Source: an uncultured Chitinophagaceae bacterium
Lineage (GTDB): Bacteria; Bacteroidota; Bacteroidia; Chitinophagales; Chitinophagaceae
Reading direction: 5' to 3'
NCBI GenBank assembly: GCA_937958995.1
Contig: CALGAP010000011.1
Location: 124,001-188,000, forward strand
Length of the DNA: 64,000 nucleotides
The notes beneath the pieces are model-generated. The model did not search any database. It was not told the origin of the DNA and saw only the letters and a program-made list of their open reading frames with translations. Position 1 is the stretch's first letter; every line of letters starts with the position of its first letter. Positions 23,339-32,533 of this stretch are shown here, piece after piece. Both the position numbers and the translations under genes were made by a program.

Positions 23339-24109
23339 TCAGATCATTGCTTCTTTATTGTACCGGTTTCTATAGTCCAGCGGCGACATACCCGTTACTT
23401 TCTTAAACACCTCCCGAAATGCCTTGATATCCGAATACCCTACTTCATACATCACCTCGTTGATGCTTTTCCGGTTTGTCTCGAATGATTTTTTGGCCGC
23501 TTCCACTTTTACGCGCTGAATATATTCCAGTGGTGTGTATCCCGTTGCCTTAATAAATCGCCGGTCGAAATTTCTCCGGCTGAGGGCCAGCTTTAAAGCC
23601 AGGTCCTCGATCGATACTTTTTCAAAAACATTTTTTTCTATATAATCCTGCGCCATCCTGATCACCTCATCACCATGCGATTTATGTCCTGAAAAGATGG
23701 CAAAAGCCCAGTGTGTGGAGCAGATCCTGCCATTCAGCAGTCCCGCGGCCGCCAGCAAAAACGCGCCCGTGCAGACGCTCGCCACTTCCGCACCGTTGGC
23801 AAACTGCAACTTTATCCATTCCACCAGGGGCTTATTTACTTCAATCGCCTGGTTATAGTTGTGATTCAATGACGAGATGACGACCAGGTTGGTGCGGCTT
23901 ACACCTGAAATGTGGGTGTGCGGCTTTACCGTACACAGTCCGTCAAAAAATTCCACTTCTTTCGAAATGCCGACCAGTTCCACTTTATAGCCTCTTCGAT
24001 TACTTTTCTCTTCCCATATCCTGTTGGCCCTGGTCAGTATCTTGTAAGCACCAACAATGCTGCTCAGGTTATTTTCTCCGTCAGGAACCAGAATTGAAAT
24101 ATGCTTCAT
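23339..24109 (-). CDS. GlxA-type AraC regulator with shortened DJ-1/PfpI domain
   Basis: 256 aa; relatives are about 320. The N-terminal DJ-1/PfpI-like domain runs to STHWAFA (residue 137), with the pseudo-nucleophile segment VASVCTGAFLLAAAGLL. It then jumps directly to IFSGHKSHGDEVIRMAQDYI, which in relatives follows some 65 residues later. The C-terminal AraC DNA-binding domain is intact (IEDLALKLALSRRNFDRRF, INEVMYEVGYSDIKAFREVF). An in-frame deletion near 23697-23704 is the simplest reading. DNA binding may persist without ligand sensing. It is divergent from the SRPBCC gene, which it may regulate. Confidence 0.85.
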   Translation of the reverse strand: MKHISILVPDGENNLSSIVGAYKILTRANRIWEEKSNRRGYKVELVGISKEVEFFDGLCTVKPHTHISGVSRTNLVVISSLNHNYNQAIEVNKPLVEWIKLQFANGAEVASVCTGAFLLAAAGLLNGRICSTHWAFAIFSGHKSHGDEVIRMAQDYIEKNVFEKVSIEDLALKLALSRRNFDRRFIKATGYTPLEYIQRVKVEAAKKSFETNRKSINEVMYEVGYSDIKAFREVFKKVTGMSPLDYRNRYNKEAMI

Positions 24110-24201
24110 TCGCGCTTTTTGACAAAATTAAACAAGAAGATTGTCCAAATCACCCCCTCATATTGTCTAAATCATACATCGCGAAGAGTAATTTAAGACA
24201 A

Positions 24202-24209
24202 TAGTTTTG
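24202..24209 (+). promoter_or_regulatory. -7 element TAGTTTTG before the SRPBCC gene
   Basis: Exact TAnnTTTG match in the divergent intergenic region, 78 bases before the SRPBCC ATG. No clear -33 box. Confidence 0.4.
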
Positions 24210-24287
24210 CAATTGTAACAAAATAAATTTCCCCACTTATCCCTTACCGTTATTACCTGCAAATACTTTATCAATAAATAAAAAAAC

Positions 24288-24752
24288 ATGAAAAACATGG
24301 AAACTATTCAGCAGACAGATTATGCAATTGCTTTTGAAGTGGAAAAGCCATCGAACGATGTGTATGTAGCTATCAACAACGTGCCGCGGTGGTGGACGGA
24401 AAATTTTGAAGGCAGCAGTAAGAAAATTGGTGACGAGTTTGTGGTAACTTTCTCAGAAACATTTATCAAATTAAAGGTAGTAGAACAAAGAACAAATTTC
24501 AGAATCGTGTGGGAAGTGATCGACTGCCATAAACATTTTCTGAAAAACCCAAAGGAATGGGTGGGTACGAAAATCTGTTTTGATCTCGACAATATTGATT
24601 ACGAAAGCACAAGAATAAGATTTACCCATGTGGGCCTGGTAGAGCCGCTGGAGTGTTATGACATCTGCAGCGATGCCTGGGGCAGGTACCTGCTGGGAAG
24701 TCTCAAGAACCTCATCAACAAAGGCCAGGGCACACCCGACCGCAAAGAATAA
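24288..24752 (+). CDS. SRPBCC (START-like) family protein
   Basis: 154 aa. Begins with the typical beta strand and helix TDYAIAFEVEKPSNDVYVAINNVPRWW, read across two segments. GDEFVVTFSETFIKLKVVE, RIVWEVIDC and RIRFTHVGLV follow, and a C-terminal helix near WGRYLLGSLKNLI. This is an AHSA1-like hydrophobic-ligand fold. Ligand unknown; in similar loci such proteins lie next to HxlR or GlxA regulators. An ATG three codons in (24297) is an alternative start. Confidence 0.85.
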   Translation: MKNMETIQQTDYAIAFEVEKPSNDVYVAINNVPRWWTENFEGSSKKIGDEFVVTFSETFIKLKVVEQRTNFRIVWEVIDCHKHFLKNPKEWVGTKICFDLDNIDYESTRIRFTHVGLVEPLECYDICSDAWGRYLLGSLKNLINKGQGTPDRKE

Positions 24753-24765
24753 TGAATGAGGCTGG

Positions 24766-25140
24766 TTAATGAAGTTTTACAAACTCTCCTTTTTCAGACA
24801 CCACACGGTTACCCCATTGGGTGATGGCGTCTAAAACAGGAATAAAACTCTTACCAAATTCCGTCAGGTTGTAAACCACCCTCACCGGTGGTTTCTTTCC
24901 ATATACGCTGCGTGTTACCAGTTTATCTTTTTCCAGTTGCTTTAATTGCAGGCTCAGGGTCATTTCGGTTATGGAAGGCATTTCCCTGCGAAGATCGCTG
25001 TATCGTTTCTCTCCGTCTTTCAGGTGGTAAAGAATTACTGCTTTCCATTTTCCGCCTACCAGGGCCATTGTTAAACTTACAGTACAGGGATATGCTACCC
25101 CGTTGAGTTTTACAAAATCTCCAATGCATTCTGTTTTCAT
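24766..25140 (-). CDS. HxlR family winged-helix transcriptional regulator
   Basis: 124 aa with the HxlR core: CTVSLTMALVGGKWKAVILYHL, RYSDLRREMPSITEMTLSLQL and KQLEKDKLVTR, then the wing PVRVVYNLTEFGKSF. The Cys just before the domain (CTV, about residue 19) is the redox- or electrophile-sensing Cys in several family members. It is divergent from the NAD(P)H oxidoreductase gene, which is its likely target. CTATC-tgtttc-GATAG (25158-25173) in the intergenic region is a possible operator. Confidence 0.9.
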   Translation of the reverse strand: MKTECIGDFVKLNGVAYPCTVSLTMALVGGKWKAVILYHLKDGEKRYSDLRREMPSITEMTLSLQLKQLEKDKLVTRSVYGKKPPVRVVYNLTEFGKSFIPVLDAITQWGNRVVSEKGEFVKLH

Positions 25141-25157
25141 AACGTGCTTATTCAGGC

Positions 25158-25207
25158 CTATCTGTTTCGATAGTTATTGTTAAACCAAAATACTAAAAAT
25201 AGTTTCG
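25158..25207 (+). promoter_or_regulatory. Possible HxlR operator and oxidoreductase promoter
   Basis: An inverted repeat CTATC-N6-GATAG (25158-25173) lies between the divergent HxlR and oxidoreductase genes. Plus-strand TAGTTTCG (25200-25207) fits the TAnnTTCG -7 variant, 20 bases before the ATG. Confidence 0.4.
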
Positions 25208-25226
25208 CAACTAAAATTATTATAGT

Positions 25227-25814
25227 ATGGCATTAATCATCCTTGCGCATCCAAGCTTTGAGCAGTCAATCGCGAACAAAACAATTATTGAAGAGTTGTC
25301 AAATTCCAATTTGCCCCTCGAGGTGCGTGATATTCACCATCTATACCCCGACTATAAAATTGATGTGGCAGAAGAGCAGAAAATTTTGTTGAAACATCGA
25401 ACCATCGTATTTCAGTATCCGTTTTACTGGTACAGCGTGCCTGGCATTTTGAAGCATTGGATCGATGTGGTTTTTGAATATGGTTTTGCCTATGGTTCCT
25501 CGGGCGACAAACTGAAGGGAAAAAACTTATTGCCGAGTTTCACCGTCGGTTCGTCGGCCAGCAGCTATACAGCCCTGGGCTTCCAGCATTTTCGGGTGTA
25601 CGAGTATTGCAAGCAAATGGAGCAGACCGCGTATTTCACGCAAATGAATTATATCGAACCGGTATTTTCTTACGAAAACTCCCGGGCCGCAGGATATGCA
25701 GAGGCGCAGATCAAAACCAATGCGAGAAGACATGCTCGTAAATTGATTGACCGAATCAGGGATCTTGATAAGTTTCAGCTATTGAATACCGGAGAATTGG
25801 CTGATGCGCGGTAA
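25227..25814 (+). CDS. NAD(P)H-dependent oxidoreductase (flavodoxin-fold, MdaB/KefF-like)
   Basis: 195 aa flavodoxin_2 family. ALIILAHPSFEQSIANK forms the phosphate-binding start. IVFQYPFYWYSVPGILKHWID is the signature FMN-binding and quinone-site stretch (given in parts), and GDKLKGKNLLPSFTVGSSA is the second FMN loop. It probably makes two-electron quinone or nitro reductions using NAD(P)H. Divergent from HxlR, a classic sensor/reductase pair for electrophile stress. Confidence 0.9.
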   Translation: MALIILAHPSFEQSIANKTIIEELSNSNLPLEVRDIHHLYPDYKIDVAEEQKILLKHRTIVFQYPFYWYSVPGILKHWIDVVFEYGFAYGSSGDKLKGKNLLPSFTVGSSASSYTALGFQHFRVYEYCKQMEQTAYFTQMNYIEPVFSYENSRAAGYAEAQIKTNARRHARKLIDRIRDLDKFQLLNTGELADAR

Positions 25815-25856
25815 CAAGTCGGCAGTTGTACACACAAATGGTGAAAACTTAACTTT

Positions 25857-27095
25857 ATGAGATATTGGCTCTTATTTGTCTTGCTTTTTTCAACAATTGG
25901 TTACGGCCAGGTTTCGAAGGAGATTTTCGAGGAATTTAAAAGCAAGAATTATTTCAAGGCGAAGGAACTGTACGAAAAATCAAAATCATCGCTAAGCAAA
26001 ACAGACAGGCTTTTAATTGAAGCGGTGCTGGACAATGCATTTAATCGTCTGCGTGAATCAGATAAACGCATCACCAAACTCCTGCAACAAAAAGTACCTG
26101 ATTCTGTTGCCCTGCAATTGCTTCGGGTGCGCTTCGACAATGCCGTAAAACTGTACAACTATAAAACCGCGGCAGAAAGCATTGAGACTATCCTGGGCCG
26201 GTTTGCTACTCAATTAACGGAGACTGAGCGCGAAGACTTCCGCAATAGTCTGAAAATCTGGAACGCGTTGCGCGAAGAGCCGGCACAGACCGTTCGCATA
26301 TCGGGCAGCGTGCAGCAGAAAATGAAAACGGATAAAGCGGGTTTAAAAAACCTGACGCTTTTCACGGGCACAGACAGCATCGACTTTATTTTCGATACCG
26401 GCGCCAATATTTCCACCATTACGCGTAGCACCGCCAATAAGCTGAATATGAAAATTATTCCCGCCAATATTAAAGTGGGAACCATCACTGGTCAATCGGT
26501 GCAGGCCGACCTGGGGGTGTGCCCGCGGCTGCAATTCGGCGATATCGAAATCCGCAATGCGGTTTTCCTGATATTCGAAGACCAGGCCTTGCACATTGCG
26601 CCAATCGACTACCAGATACATGGCATTATTGGTTTCCCCATAATCAATGCATTAAGGGAAATACAAATTACGAAGGATGGTTACTTTATTGTTCCCCGCG
26701 CCGCAAGGCACAAACCTGCTATTTCCAACCTGGCGTTGGATGGACTTACTCCGCTGATCTACCTCGATGGCATGCACTTCACCTTCGACAGCGGCGCCGA
26801 CCACACGATGCTTTACCAGGCATTTTACGAGAGAAATAAAGCAGCTATTGAGCAGATGTACAAGGAGGACTCGGTGGCGTTTGGGGGCGCGGGCGGACAT
26901 AAAAAATTTGCCGGTTATACCATCTCGCACACTTTCAACCTGCAGGGTAAACCGGTGGTATTGGAGAAAATCACATTATTGAAAGAGAAAATCAAAGATG
27001 AAGAAACTGTTTATGGAAACATCGGCCAGGATCTCATCAGGCAGTTTGGCAAGATGACTTTGAATTTCGGGCAAATGTTTATCCGGTTTGAGTGA
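25857..27095 (+). CDS. Secreted retropepsin-like aspartic protease with two active-site motifs
   Basis: 412 aa. A signal peptide (LLFVLLFSTIGYGQ) leads into a helical repeat region of about 120 residues (SEL1/TPR-like appearance) and then two retropepsin-type modules. The first has FIFDTGANISTITRSTA near residues 174-190; the second has FTFDSGADHTMLY near residues 307-319. Retropepsins normally dimerise to bring two Asp together; here both may be in one chain, pepsin-like. It probably acts outside the inner membrane. Substrate unknown. It begins 42 bases after the oxidoreductase stop. Confidence 0.85.
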   Translation: MRYWLLFVLLFSTIGYGQVSKEIFEEFKSKNYFKAKELYEKSKSSLSKTDRLLIEAVLDNAFNRLRESDKRITKLLQQKVPDSVALQLLRVRFDNAVKLYNYKTAAESIETILGRFATQLTETEREDFRNSLKIWNALREEPAQTVRISGSVQQKMKTDKAGLKNLTLFTGTDSIDFIFDTGANISTITRSTANKLNMKIIPANIKVGTITGQSVQADLGVCPRLQFGDIEIRNAVFLIFEDQALHIAPIDYQIHGIIGFPIINALREIQITKDGYFIVPRAARHKPAISNLALDGLTPLIYLDGMHFTFDSGADHTMLYQAFYERNKAAIEQMYKEDSVAFGGAGGHKKFAGYTISHTFNLQGKPVVLEKITLLKEKIKDEETVYGNIGQDLIRQFGKMTLNFGQMFIRFE

Positions 27096-27127
27096 ATAGT
27101 GTACACTGAAACAAATGCACTGACAAC

Positions 27128-27904
27128 ATGATCAAATCAACTGCAGCCCTCATGATTCTCTTTGTTGGATTCACATTTTGGGGGCAAACATTACATAATC
27201 TCTCAGAACTTGAAAAAATGACAAGCGAAGCCAGGAAAAAAAGTGTTCAGTTTTACAGCGATGAATGGCTGCTGAAAGGCAATTTATTTCTTCCCCCCGG
27301 TTTTGATTCAACCAAAAACTATCCTGCCATCATAGTTTCGGGCAGCTGGACTACGGTGAAAGAGCAGATGGCGGGATTGTATGCGGAGCGGCTGGCCAAC
27401 GAAGGATTTATTGCGCTGGCTTTTGATTTCAGAAATTTCGGAGAAAGCGAAGGTGAACCGAGATGCTACGAAAGCCCGCAGCTGAAGAAAAGAGATATTA
27501 TCAATGCGGTAAGTTTTCTCAGTTCTGTGCCGGGAGTTGACAAAGAAAAGATCGGGGTGCTGGGTATCTGTGCCGGTGCCATGTATTCGCTGCTGTCGGC
27601 CGCAGAAGACCCGCGTATCAAAGCAATAGTTACAGTAGCATCGTGGCTGCACGATGCCGTAGCAGTCAACATGATCTATGGCGGGCCGAGCCGACCTTTG
27701 ATTGTACAGCTTCTTCTCCGTAACGGTAATCTTCGGCCCATACAGAATCCCGAACAATCGGTATGGAACTTTCCCGCGCCTATTGGCAGAAAAGAGGTGG
27801 TAGCTGTTCCACTGAGTGAAACCATCACCATTTCAAAGCATCTGAATGTAAATAATATCAATACTTCGTTTTTAAGCCAGCTCCGTCAATCGAACTTTTT
27901 GTAA
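27128..27904 (+). CDS. Chimeric ORF: alpha/beta hydrolase N-terminus fused to a saccharopine dehydrogenase-like fragment
   Basis: 258 codons, open throughout. Residues 1 to about 186 are a secreted alpha/beta hydrolase of the dienelactone-hydrolase-like group: signal peptide, FIALAFDFRNFGESEG and nucleophile elbow GICAGA (Cys148). It stops before the catalytic Asp and His. From about residue 187 (nt 27686) the sequence changes to LLLRNGNLRPIQNPEQ, NFPAPIGRKEVVAVPLSETI and TISKHLNV, which matches the C-terminal half of saccharopine dehydrogenase-like proteins. It breaks off again near 27855. Neither half is complete, so an active product is unlikely. I read it as a deletion scar. Confidence 0.7.
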   Translation: MIKSTAALMILFVGFTFWGQTLHNLSELEKMTSEARKKSVQFYSDEWLLKGNLFLPPGFDSTKNYPAIIVSGSWTTVKEQMAGLYAERLANEGFIALAFDFRNFGESEGEPRCYESPQLKKRDIINAVSFLSSVPGVDKEKIGVLGICAGAMYSLLSAAEDPRIKAIVTVASWLHDAVAVNMIYGGPSRPLIVQLLLRNGNLRPIQNPEQSVWNFPAPIGRKEVVAVPLSETITISKHLNVNNINTSFLSQLRQSNFL

Positions 27905-27948
27905 AAAATATTCTTGTTTTCCAAAATCACAATATTTCCGGGGAAAAT

Positions 27949-28578
27949 ATGCTGTCGTTTTATGCAGATGGATTTCCCGGATTACTGTATCATCAAACAG
28001 AGGGCGGTTTGGTGGCGCTGCCGCATAAAAAACGCATGTCTCCGCTTTCACTATATGGCCAGACTATCAAGCCGGTGCAACTACGGGCAAAAGGCAAATA
28101 CGTGATCATTGTTTTTCAACTCTATCCTTTTGTGCCCAAAACATTTTGGGGCATTCCTCCCGAAAGTATCCAGGACGACTGTTACAACCTACTTCGGAAC
28201 GACCGGCATGTAAACAGCGGGCTGCCGCAATGGGTGGAGGAAGTACACGCGGCCGAAACCATCCAGGAAAAAGCAGATCGCCTGACTGAGATCATATCTC
28301 ATTTCTGGCGCCACATCATGTTTGGCTGGTACCTCAAAAAAGCCTTTCGTGACCACCAGCTTCAGGAAGAGTATATCTTTGCCAGCCAACTCAACTACAC
28401 CATTGTGCGCCCCAGCGCGTTTACCAATGGCCCCATCACCCGCAACTACCCAATTGGTTTCAGCGGTGATAAGAAAGGCTTACAACTAAAAATTTCCCGC
28501 GCCGACGTAGCCGATTTCATGCTCGGGCAACTTAAGTCCGATCAGTTTATCCAAAAAGCCGTCAGCATTTCCCATTAA
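27949..28578 (+). CDS. Chimeric ORF: AraC-type regulator N-terminus fused to an NAD(P)-binding oxidoreductase C-terminus
   Basis: 209 codons from the first ATG, but the homologous reading frame extends back to about 27856 without a start codon (YFVFKPAPSIELFVKNILVF). Residues 1 to about 118 match the ligand-side N-terminal domain of Bacteroidota AraC-like regulators (LSFYADGFPGLLYHQTEGG, GQTIKPVQLRAKGKY, FQLYPFVPKTFWGI). From WRHIMFGWYLKK (nt about 28303) it becomes the C-terminus of an NmrA/SDR-type oxidoreductase (YTIVRPSAFTNGP, KISRADVADFML). The DNA-binding domain of the first gene and the Rossmann N-terminus of the second are missing. Probably non-functional. Confidence 0.65.
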   Translation: MLSFYADGFPGLLYHQTEGGLVALPHKKRMSPLSLYGQTIKPVQLRAKGKYVIIVFQLYPFVPKTFWGIPPESIQDDCYNLLRNDRHVNSGLPQWVEEVHAAETIQEKADRLTEIISHFWRHIMFGWYLKKAFRDHQLQEEYIFASQLNYTIVRPSAFTNGPITRNYPIGFSGDKKGLQLKISRADVADFMLGQLKSDQFIQKAVSISH

Positions 28579-28698
28579 CAATCGGCGGCAACCAATATTC
28601 TTTTCATTCAACCTTCCCGATCCCATGCGCATCTGTTCAATCTTCCCTTCTTCTTCCAATTTCCATGTTCATCTCTTCAATCTTCACCTTTTCTTCAC

Positions 28699-28706
28699 TA
28701 TCTTCG
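28699..28706 (+). promoter_or_regulatory. -7-like element TATCTTCG of the class II aldolase gene
   Basis: TAnnTTCG variant, 59 bases before the ATG. It follows a pyrimidine-rich tract (28600-28695) in the gap after the chimeric ORFs. Confidence 0.45.
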
Positions 28707-28765
28707 CGCCTTATTTAAAAAAATCGCCAACTCGTTGAAGATTTGGCAATAAATTACTTAAAATC

Positions 28766-29833
28766 ATGAAGAAATATAAACCGGGAGTCTTGTTTGGCGA
28801 GGAGCTGCTGGCATTGTATAAAGATGCGCTTGAAAACCAGTTTGCTTTACCCGCGGTAAACACTATTGGCACTAACAGTATCAATGCCGTGCTGGAGACG
28901 GCGGCCAAGGTAAATTCGCCCGTCATCATACAATTTTCCAATGGCGGCGCCCAGTTTATTGCCGGCAAGGGTATGCCCAACGACAACCTGCAGGCCAATA
29001 TAGCCGGTGGTATTTCGGGCGCACTGCACGTGCATAACGTGGCAAAGTATTATGGCGTGCCCGTGGTGTTGCATACCGACCATGCCGCCAAAAAATGGCT
29101 ACCCTGGGTAAGCGGTCTGATCGATGCCGGTGAACAGTTTTTCAAAGAAAAAAAACAACCCCTTTTCAGTTCACACATGCTCGACCTGTCTGAAGAGCCG
29201 ATCGAAGAAAACATTGCAACCTCCGTGGAGTTTTTCAAACGCATGCAGCCGCTGGGTATGGCCATTGAAATTGAGCTGGGCGTGACAGGTGGTGAGGAAG
29301 ACGGCGTGGACAATAGCGGCGTGGAAAACGAAAAATTATACACGCAGCCCCAGCACGTGGCATATGCTTATAACGAGTTGAAAAAAGTGGGGCCGCTGTT
29401 CAGCGTGGCCGCCGCCTTTGGCAATGTGCATGGTGTGTACAGCCCAGGCAATGTGGAGCTCCGTCCTGAAATTCTGAAGAACAGCCAGGAGTATATCCAG
29501 AAAGAATACAAAACCGGTCCCAAACCCGTATTCTTCGTATTTCACGGCGGAAGCGGTTCTCCCCAGCACCAGATTCGCGAGGCCATTAGTTATGGCGCCA
29601 TCAAAATGAATATCGATACCGACCTGCAATGGTCGTTCTGGGAAGGCGTGCTGGGTTATTATAAGAAGAACGAGCCCTACCTGCAGGGACAATTGGGCAA
29701 TCCTGATGGTCCGGACAAGCCCAACAAAAAATACTACGATCCCCGCGCCTGGTTGCGTAAGGGCGAAGAGAGTTTTATAAAACGTCTAGAAATAGCGTTT
29801 GAAGATTTGAACTGCATTAACAGAAACGCTTAA
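28766..29833 (+). CDS. fbaA: Class II (zinc) fructose-bisphosphate aldolase
   Basis: Cleaves fructose-1,6-bisphosphate to DHAP and glyceraldehyde-3-P in glycolysis, and the reverse in gluconeogenesis. 355 aa. Metal-binding and substrate motifs: VVLHTDHAAKKWLPW (Zn His), IEIELGVTGGEEDGVDN (catalytic and metal Glu region), AFGNVHGVYSPGNVEL, FHGGSGSPQHQIREA and KMNIDTDLQW. The long type A insertion pattern is present. An intrinsic terminator separates it from the class I aldolase gene directly downstream. Confidence 0.96.
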   Translation: MKKYKPGVLFGEELLALYKDALENQFALPAVNTIGTNSINAVLETAAKVNSPVIIQFSNGGAQFIAGKGMPNDNLQANIAGGISGALHVHNVAKYYGVPVVLHTDHAAKKWLPWVSGLIDAGEQFFKEKKQPLFSSHMLDLSEEPIEENIATSVEFFKRMQPLGMAIEIELGVTGGEEDGVDNSGVENEKLYTQPQHVAYAYNELKKVGPLFSVAAAFGNVHGVYSPGNVELRPEILKNSQEYIQKEYKTGPKPVFFVFHGGSGSPQHQIREAISYGAIKMNIDTDLQWSFWEGVLGYYKKNEPYLQGQLGNPDGPDKPNKKYYDPRAWLRKGEESFIKRLEIAFEDLNCINRNA

Positions 29834-29840
29834 AATTTGA

Positions 29841-29868
29841 AAGTCCTGCAGAAATGCGGGACTTTTTT
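29841..29868 (+). terminator. Terminator between the two aldolase genes
   Basis: AAGTCCTGCA (29841-29850), loop GAAA and TGCGGGACTT (29855-29864), with one G-U pair, followed by a T run. Confidence 0.8.
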
Positions 29869-29911
29869 GTTTTTTATCTTTTTCATCATTCGGGCATGGA
29901 CCTTTGGCGGG

Positions 29912-29942
29912 GTTGCCGCGAAAGCCATAGCGACTATCTTTG
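29912..29942 (+). promoter_or_regulatory. Promoter of the class I aldolase gene
   Basis: TATCTTTG (29935-29942) matches the -7 consensus; GTTG (29912-29915) lies 19 bases upstream as a near -33 box. The element sets the translation start at 29969 rather than the earlier in-frame ATG at 29837, which overlaps the terminator. Confidence 0.6.
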
Positions 29943-29968
29943 CGACAACCATAACATTGTACAATACC

Positions 29969-31027
29969 ATGCCATCGAAAAAAATTCTCGATCTGCTCGG
30001 CGATAAAGCCGCTTATCTGCTCGAGCACAAATGCACAACGATTGACAAGTCAACTCTTACGCTCCCCTCTCCCAACCACGTTGATGAAATATGGGTCAAC
30101 AGCAACCGCAACAACCGCGTGTTGGGCAACCTGCAGTGGTTGCTTGGCAATGGCCGTCTCGCCAATACCGGTTATTGTAGCATCTTCCCTGTTGACCAGG
30201 GCATTGAACACAGTGGCGGCTCGGCATTTGCGCCCAACCCGATTTATTTCGATCCTGAAAACATTATCAAACTGGCCATCGAAGGCGGCTGCAATGGTGT
30301 GGCTTCCACCTTTGGTGTGTTGGGCATACTGAGTCGCAAGTATGCGCACCGCATTCCGTTTGTGGTGAAGATTAATCACAACGAATTTCTCAGCTACCCC
30401 AACAAGTACGACCAGACCATGTTTGGCACCATCAAAAGCGCCTGGAATATGGGTGCGGCTGCCGTGGGCGCCACCATCTACTGGGGCTCGGCCGAAAGCT
30501 CGCGCCAGCTCAAAGAAGTGGCGGAAGCTTTTGAAATGGCGCACGAGTTGGGTATGGCCACCATCCTTTGGTGCTATACACGCAACAGTGCTTTTAAAGT
30601 GGACGGCGTGGATTATCATACCGCGGCTGATTTTACCGGACAAGCCAATCACCTGGGTGTTACTTTGCAGGCTGATATTATCAAACAGAAACTTCCTACT
30701 AATAATGGCGGTTACCTGGCTACCAGGCATGGTAAGACGTCGCAACTGGTATATGATAAACTCACTACAGATCACCCGATTGATCTTTGCCGTTACCAGG
30801 TGTTAAATTGCTATAGCGGTCGCGTGGGTTTGATTAATAGTGGCGGTGAAAGTAAAGGTGCAAGTGACCTGGAGGAAGCAGTTTATACCGCGGTGATCAA
30901 CAAACGCGCAGGAGGTATGGGATTGATTTTGGGAAGAAAGGCGTTTCAGCGGCCTTTTAAGGAGGGCGTGGAGTTGTTGCATACTACGCAGGATGTGTAT
31001 TTGGATAAGGATATTACGGTGGCGTAG
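29969..31027 (+). CDS. Class I fructose-bisphosphate aldolase (DhnA/FbaB type)
   Basis: 352 aa from the ATG at 29969 (MPSKKILDLLG). It catalyses the same reaction as the upstream class II enzyme but through a lysine Schiff base. Family landmarks: IFPVDQGIEHS, GVASTFGVLG, IPFVVKINHNEF, GATIYWGS and the Schiff-base region GVTLQADIIKQKLP. Its own promoter and the terminator between the genes suggest independent control. The pair may serve glycolysis and gluconeogenesis, or different metal or redox conditions; that division is inference. Confidence 0.92.
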   Translation: MPSKKILDLLGDKAAYLLEHKCTTIDKSTLTLPSPNHVDEIWVNSNRNNRVLGNLQWLLGNGRLANTGYCSIFPVDQGIEHSGGSAFAPNPIYFDPENIIKLAIEGGCNGVASTFGVLGILSRKYAHRIPFVVKINHNEFLSYPNKYDQTMFGTIKSAWNMGAAAVGATIYWGSAESSRQLKEVAEAFEMAHELGMATILWCYTRNSAFKVDGVDYHTAADFTGQANHLGVTLQADIIKQKLPTNNGGYLATRHGKTSQLVYDKLTTDHPIDLCRYQVLNCYSGRVGLINSGGESKGASDLEEAVYTAVINKRAGGMGLILGRKAFQRPFKEGVELLHTTQDVYLDKDITVA

Positions 31028-31090
31028 ACCTACAGTCACAGATTTTTATCTATTCCGGGTTGGGTGCTTTTTGTGCCGCCCGCGCATGTA

Positions 31091-31204
31091 CAAAAGCCAC
31101 TGATGTTTTCCTTTGAGACTATAATCGGCTATTGGAATAGAGCCGGGCAGGAATAAAGCCCAGCTGTAAAATTTCTAACCGACGGAAAACATTGGTGGCT
31201 TTTG
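31091..31204 (+). repeat. Structured 114-nt element with 21-bp closing stem in convergent gap
   Basis: CAAAAGCCACTGATGTTTTCC (31091-31111, one base over 20 if written in full) pairs with 31184-31204. Nineteen positions are Watson-Crick, and the two differences become G-U pairs in a plus-strand RNA but A-C mismatches in a minus-strand RNA. Inside, CGGCT...AGCCG (31126-31145) and GGGC...GCCC (31145-31161) form smaller hairpins. It lies between the class I aldolase stop and the convergent odhB stop. It could be a 3'-UTR RNA structure or a short inverted-repeat element. Confidence 0.55.
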
Positions 31205-31238
31205 CATATACCACCCCGGCGCAACAAAAAAGCAACAA

Positions 31239-32477
<1,239 letters not shown>

Positions 32478-32533
32478 AATTTACAATTCAAATTCTGTTG
32501 AGAATGACGCTTTGATGCTTTGGGCTTTATTTT

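Noticed and set aside
22904..28578. Genomic island or defence locus
   Set aside because: No integrase, transposase, tRNA target or defence domains; regulators and small enzymes only. The mosaic ORFs look like decay rather than a functional system.
29837..29968. N-terminal membrane-like extension of the class I aldolase
   Set aside because: The extra 44 codons overlap the terminator of the preceding gene and its own promoter; the family begins at MPSKKI.
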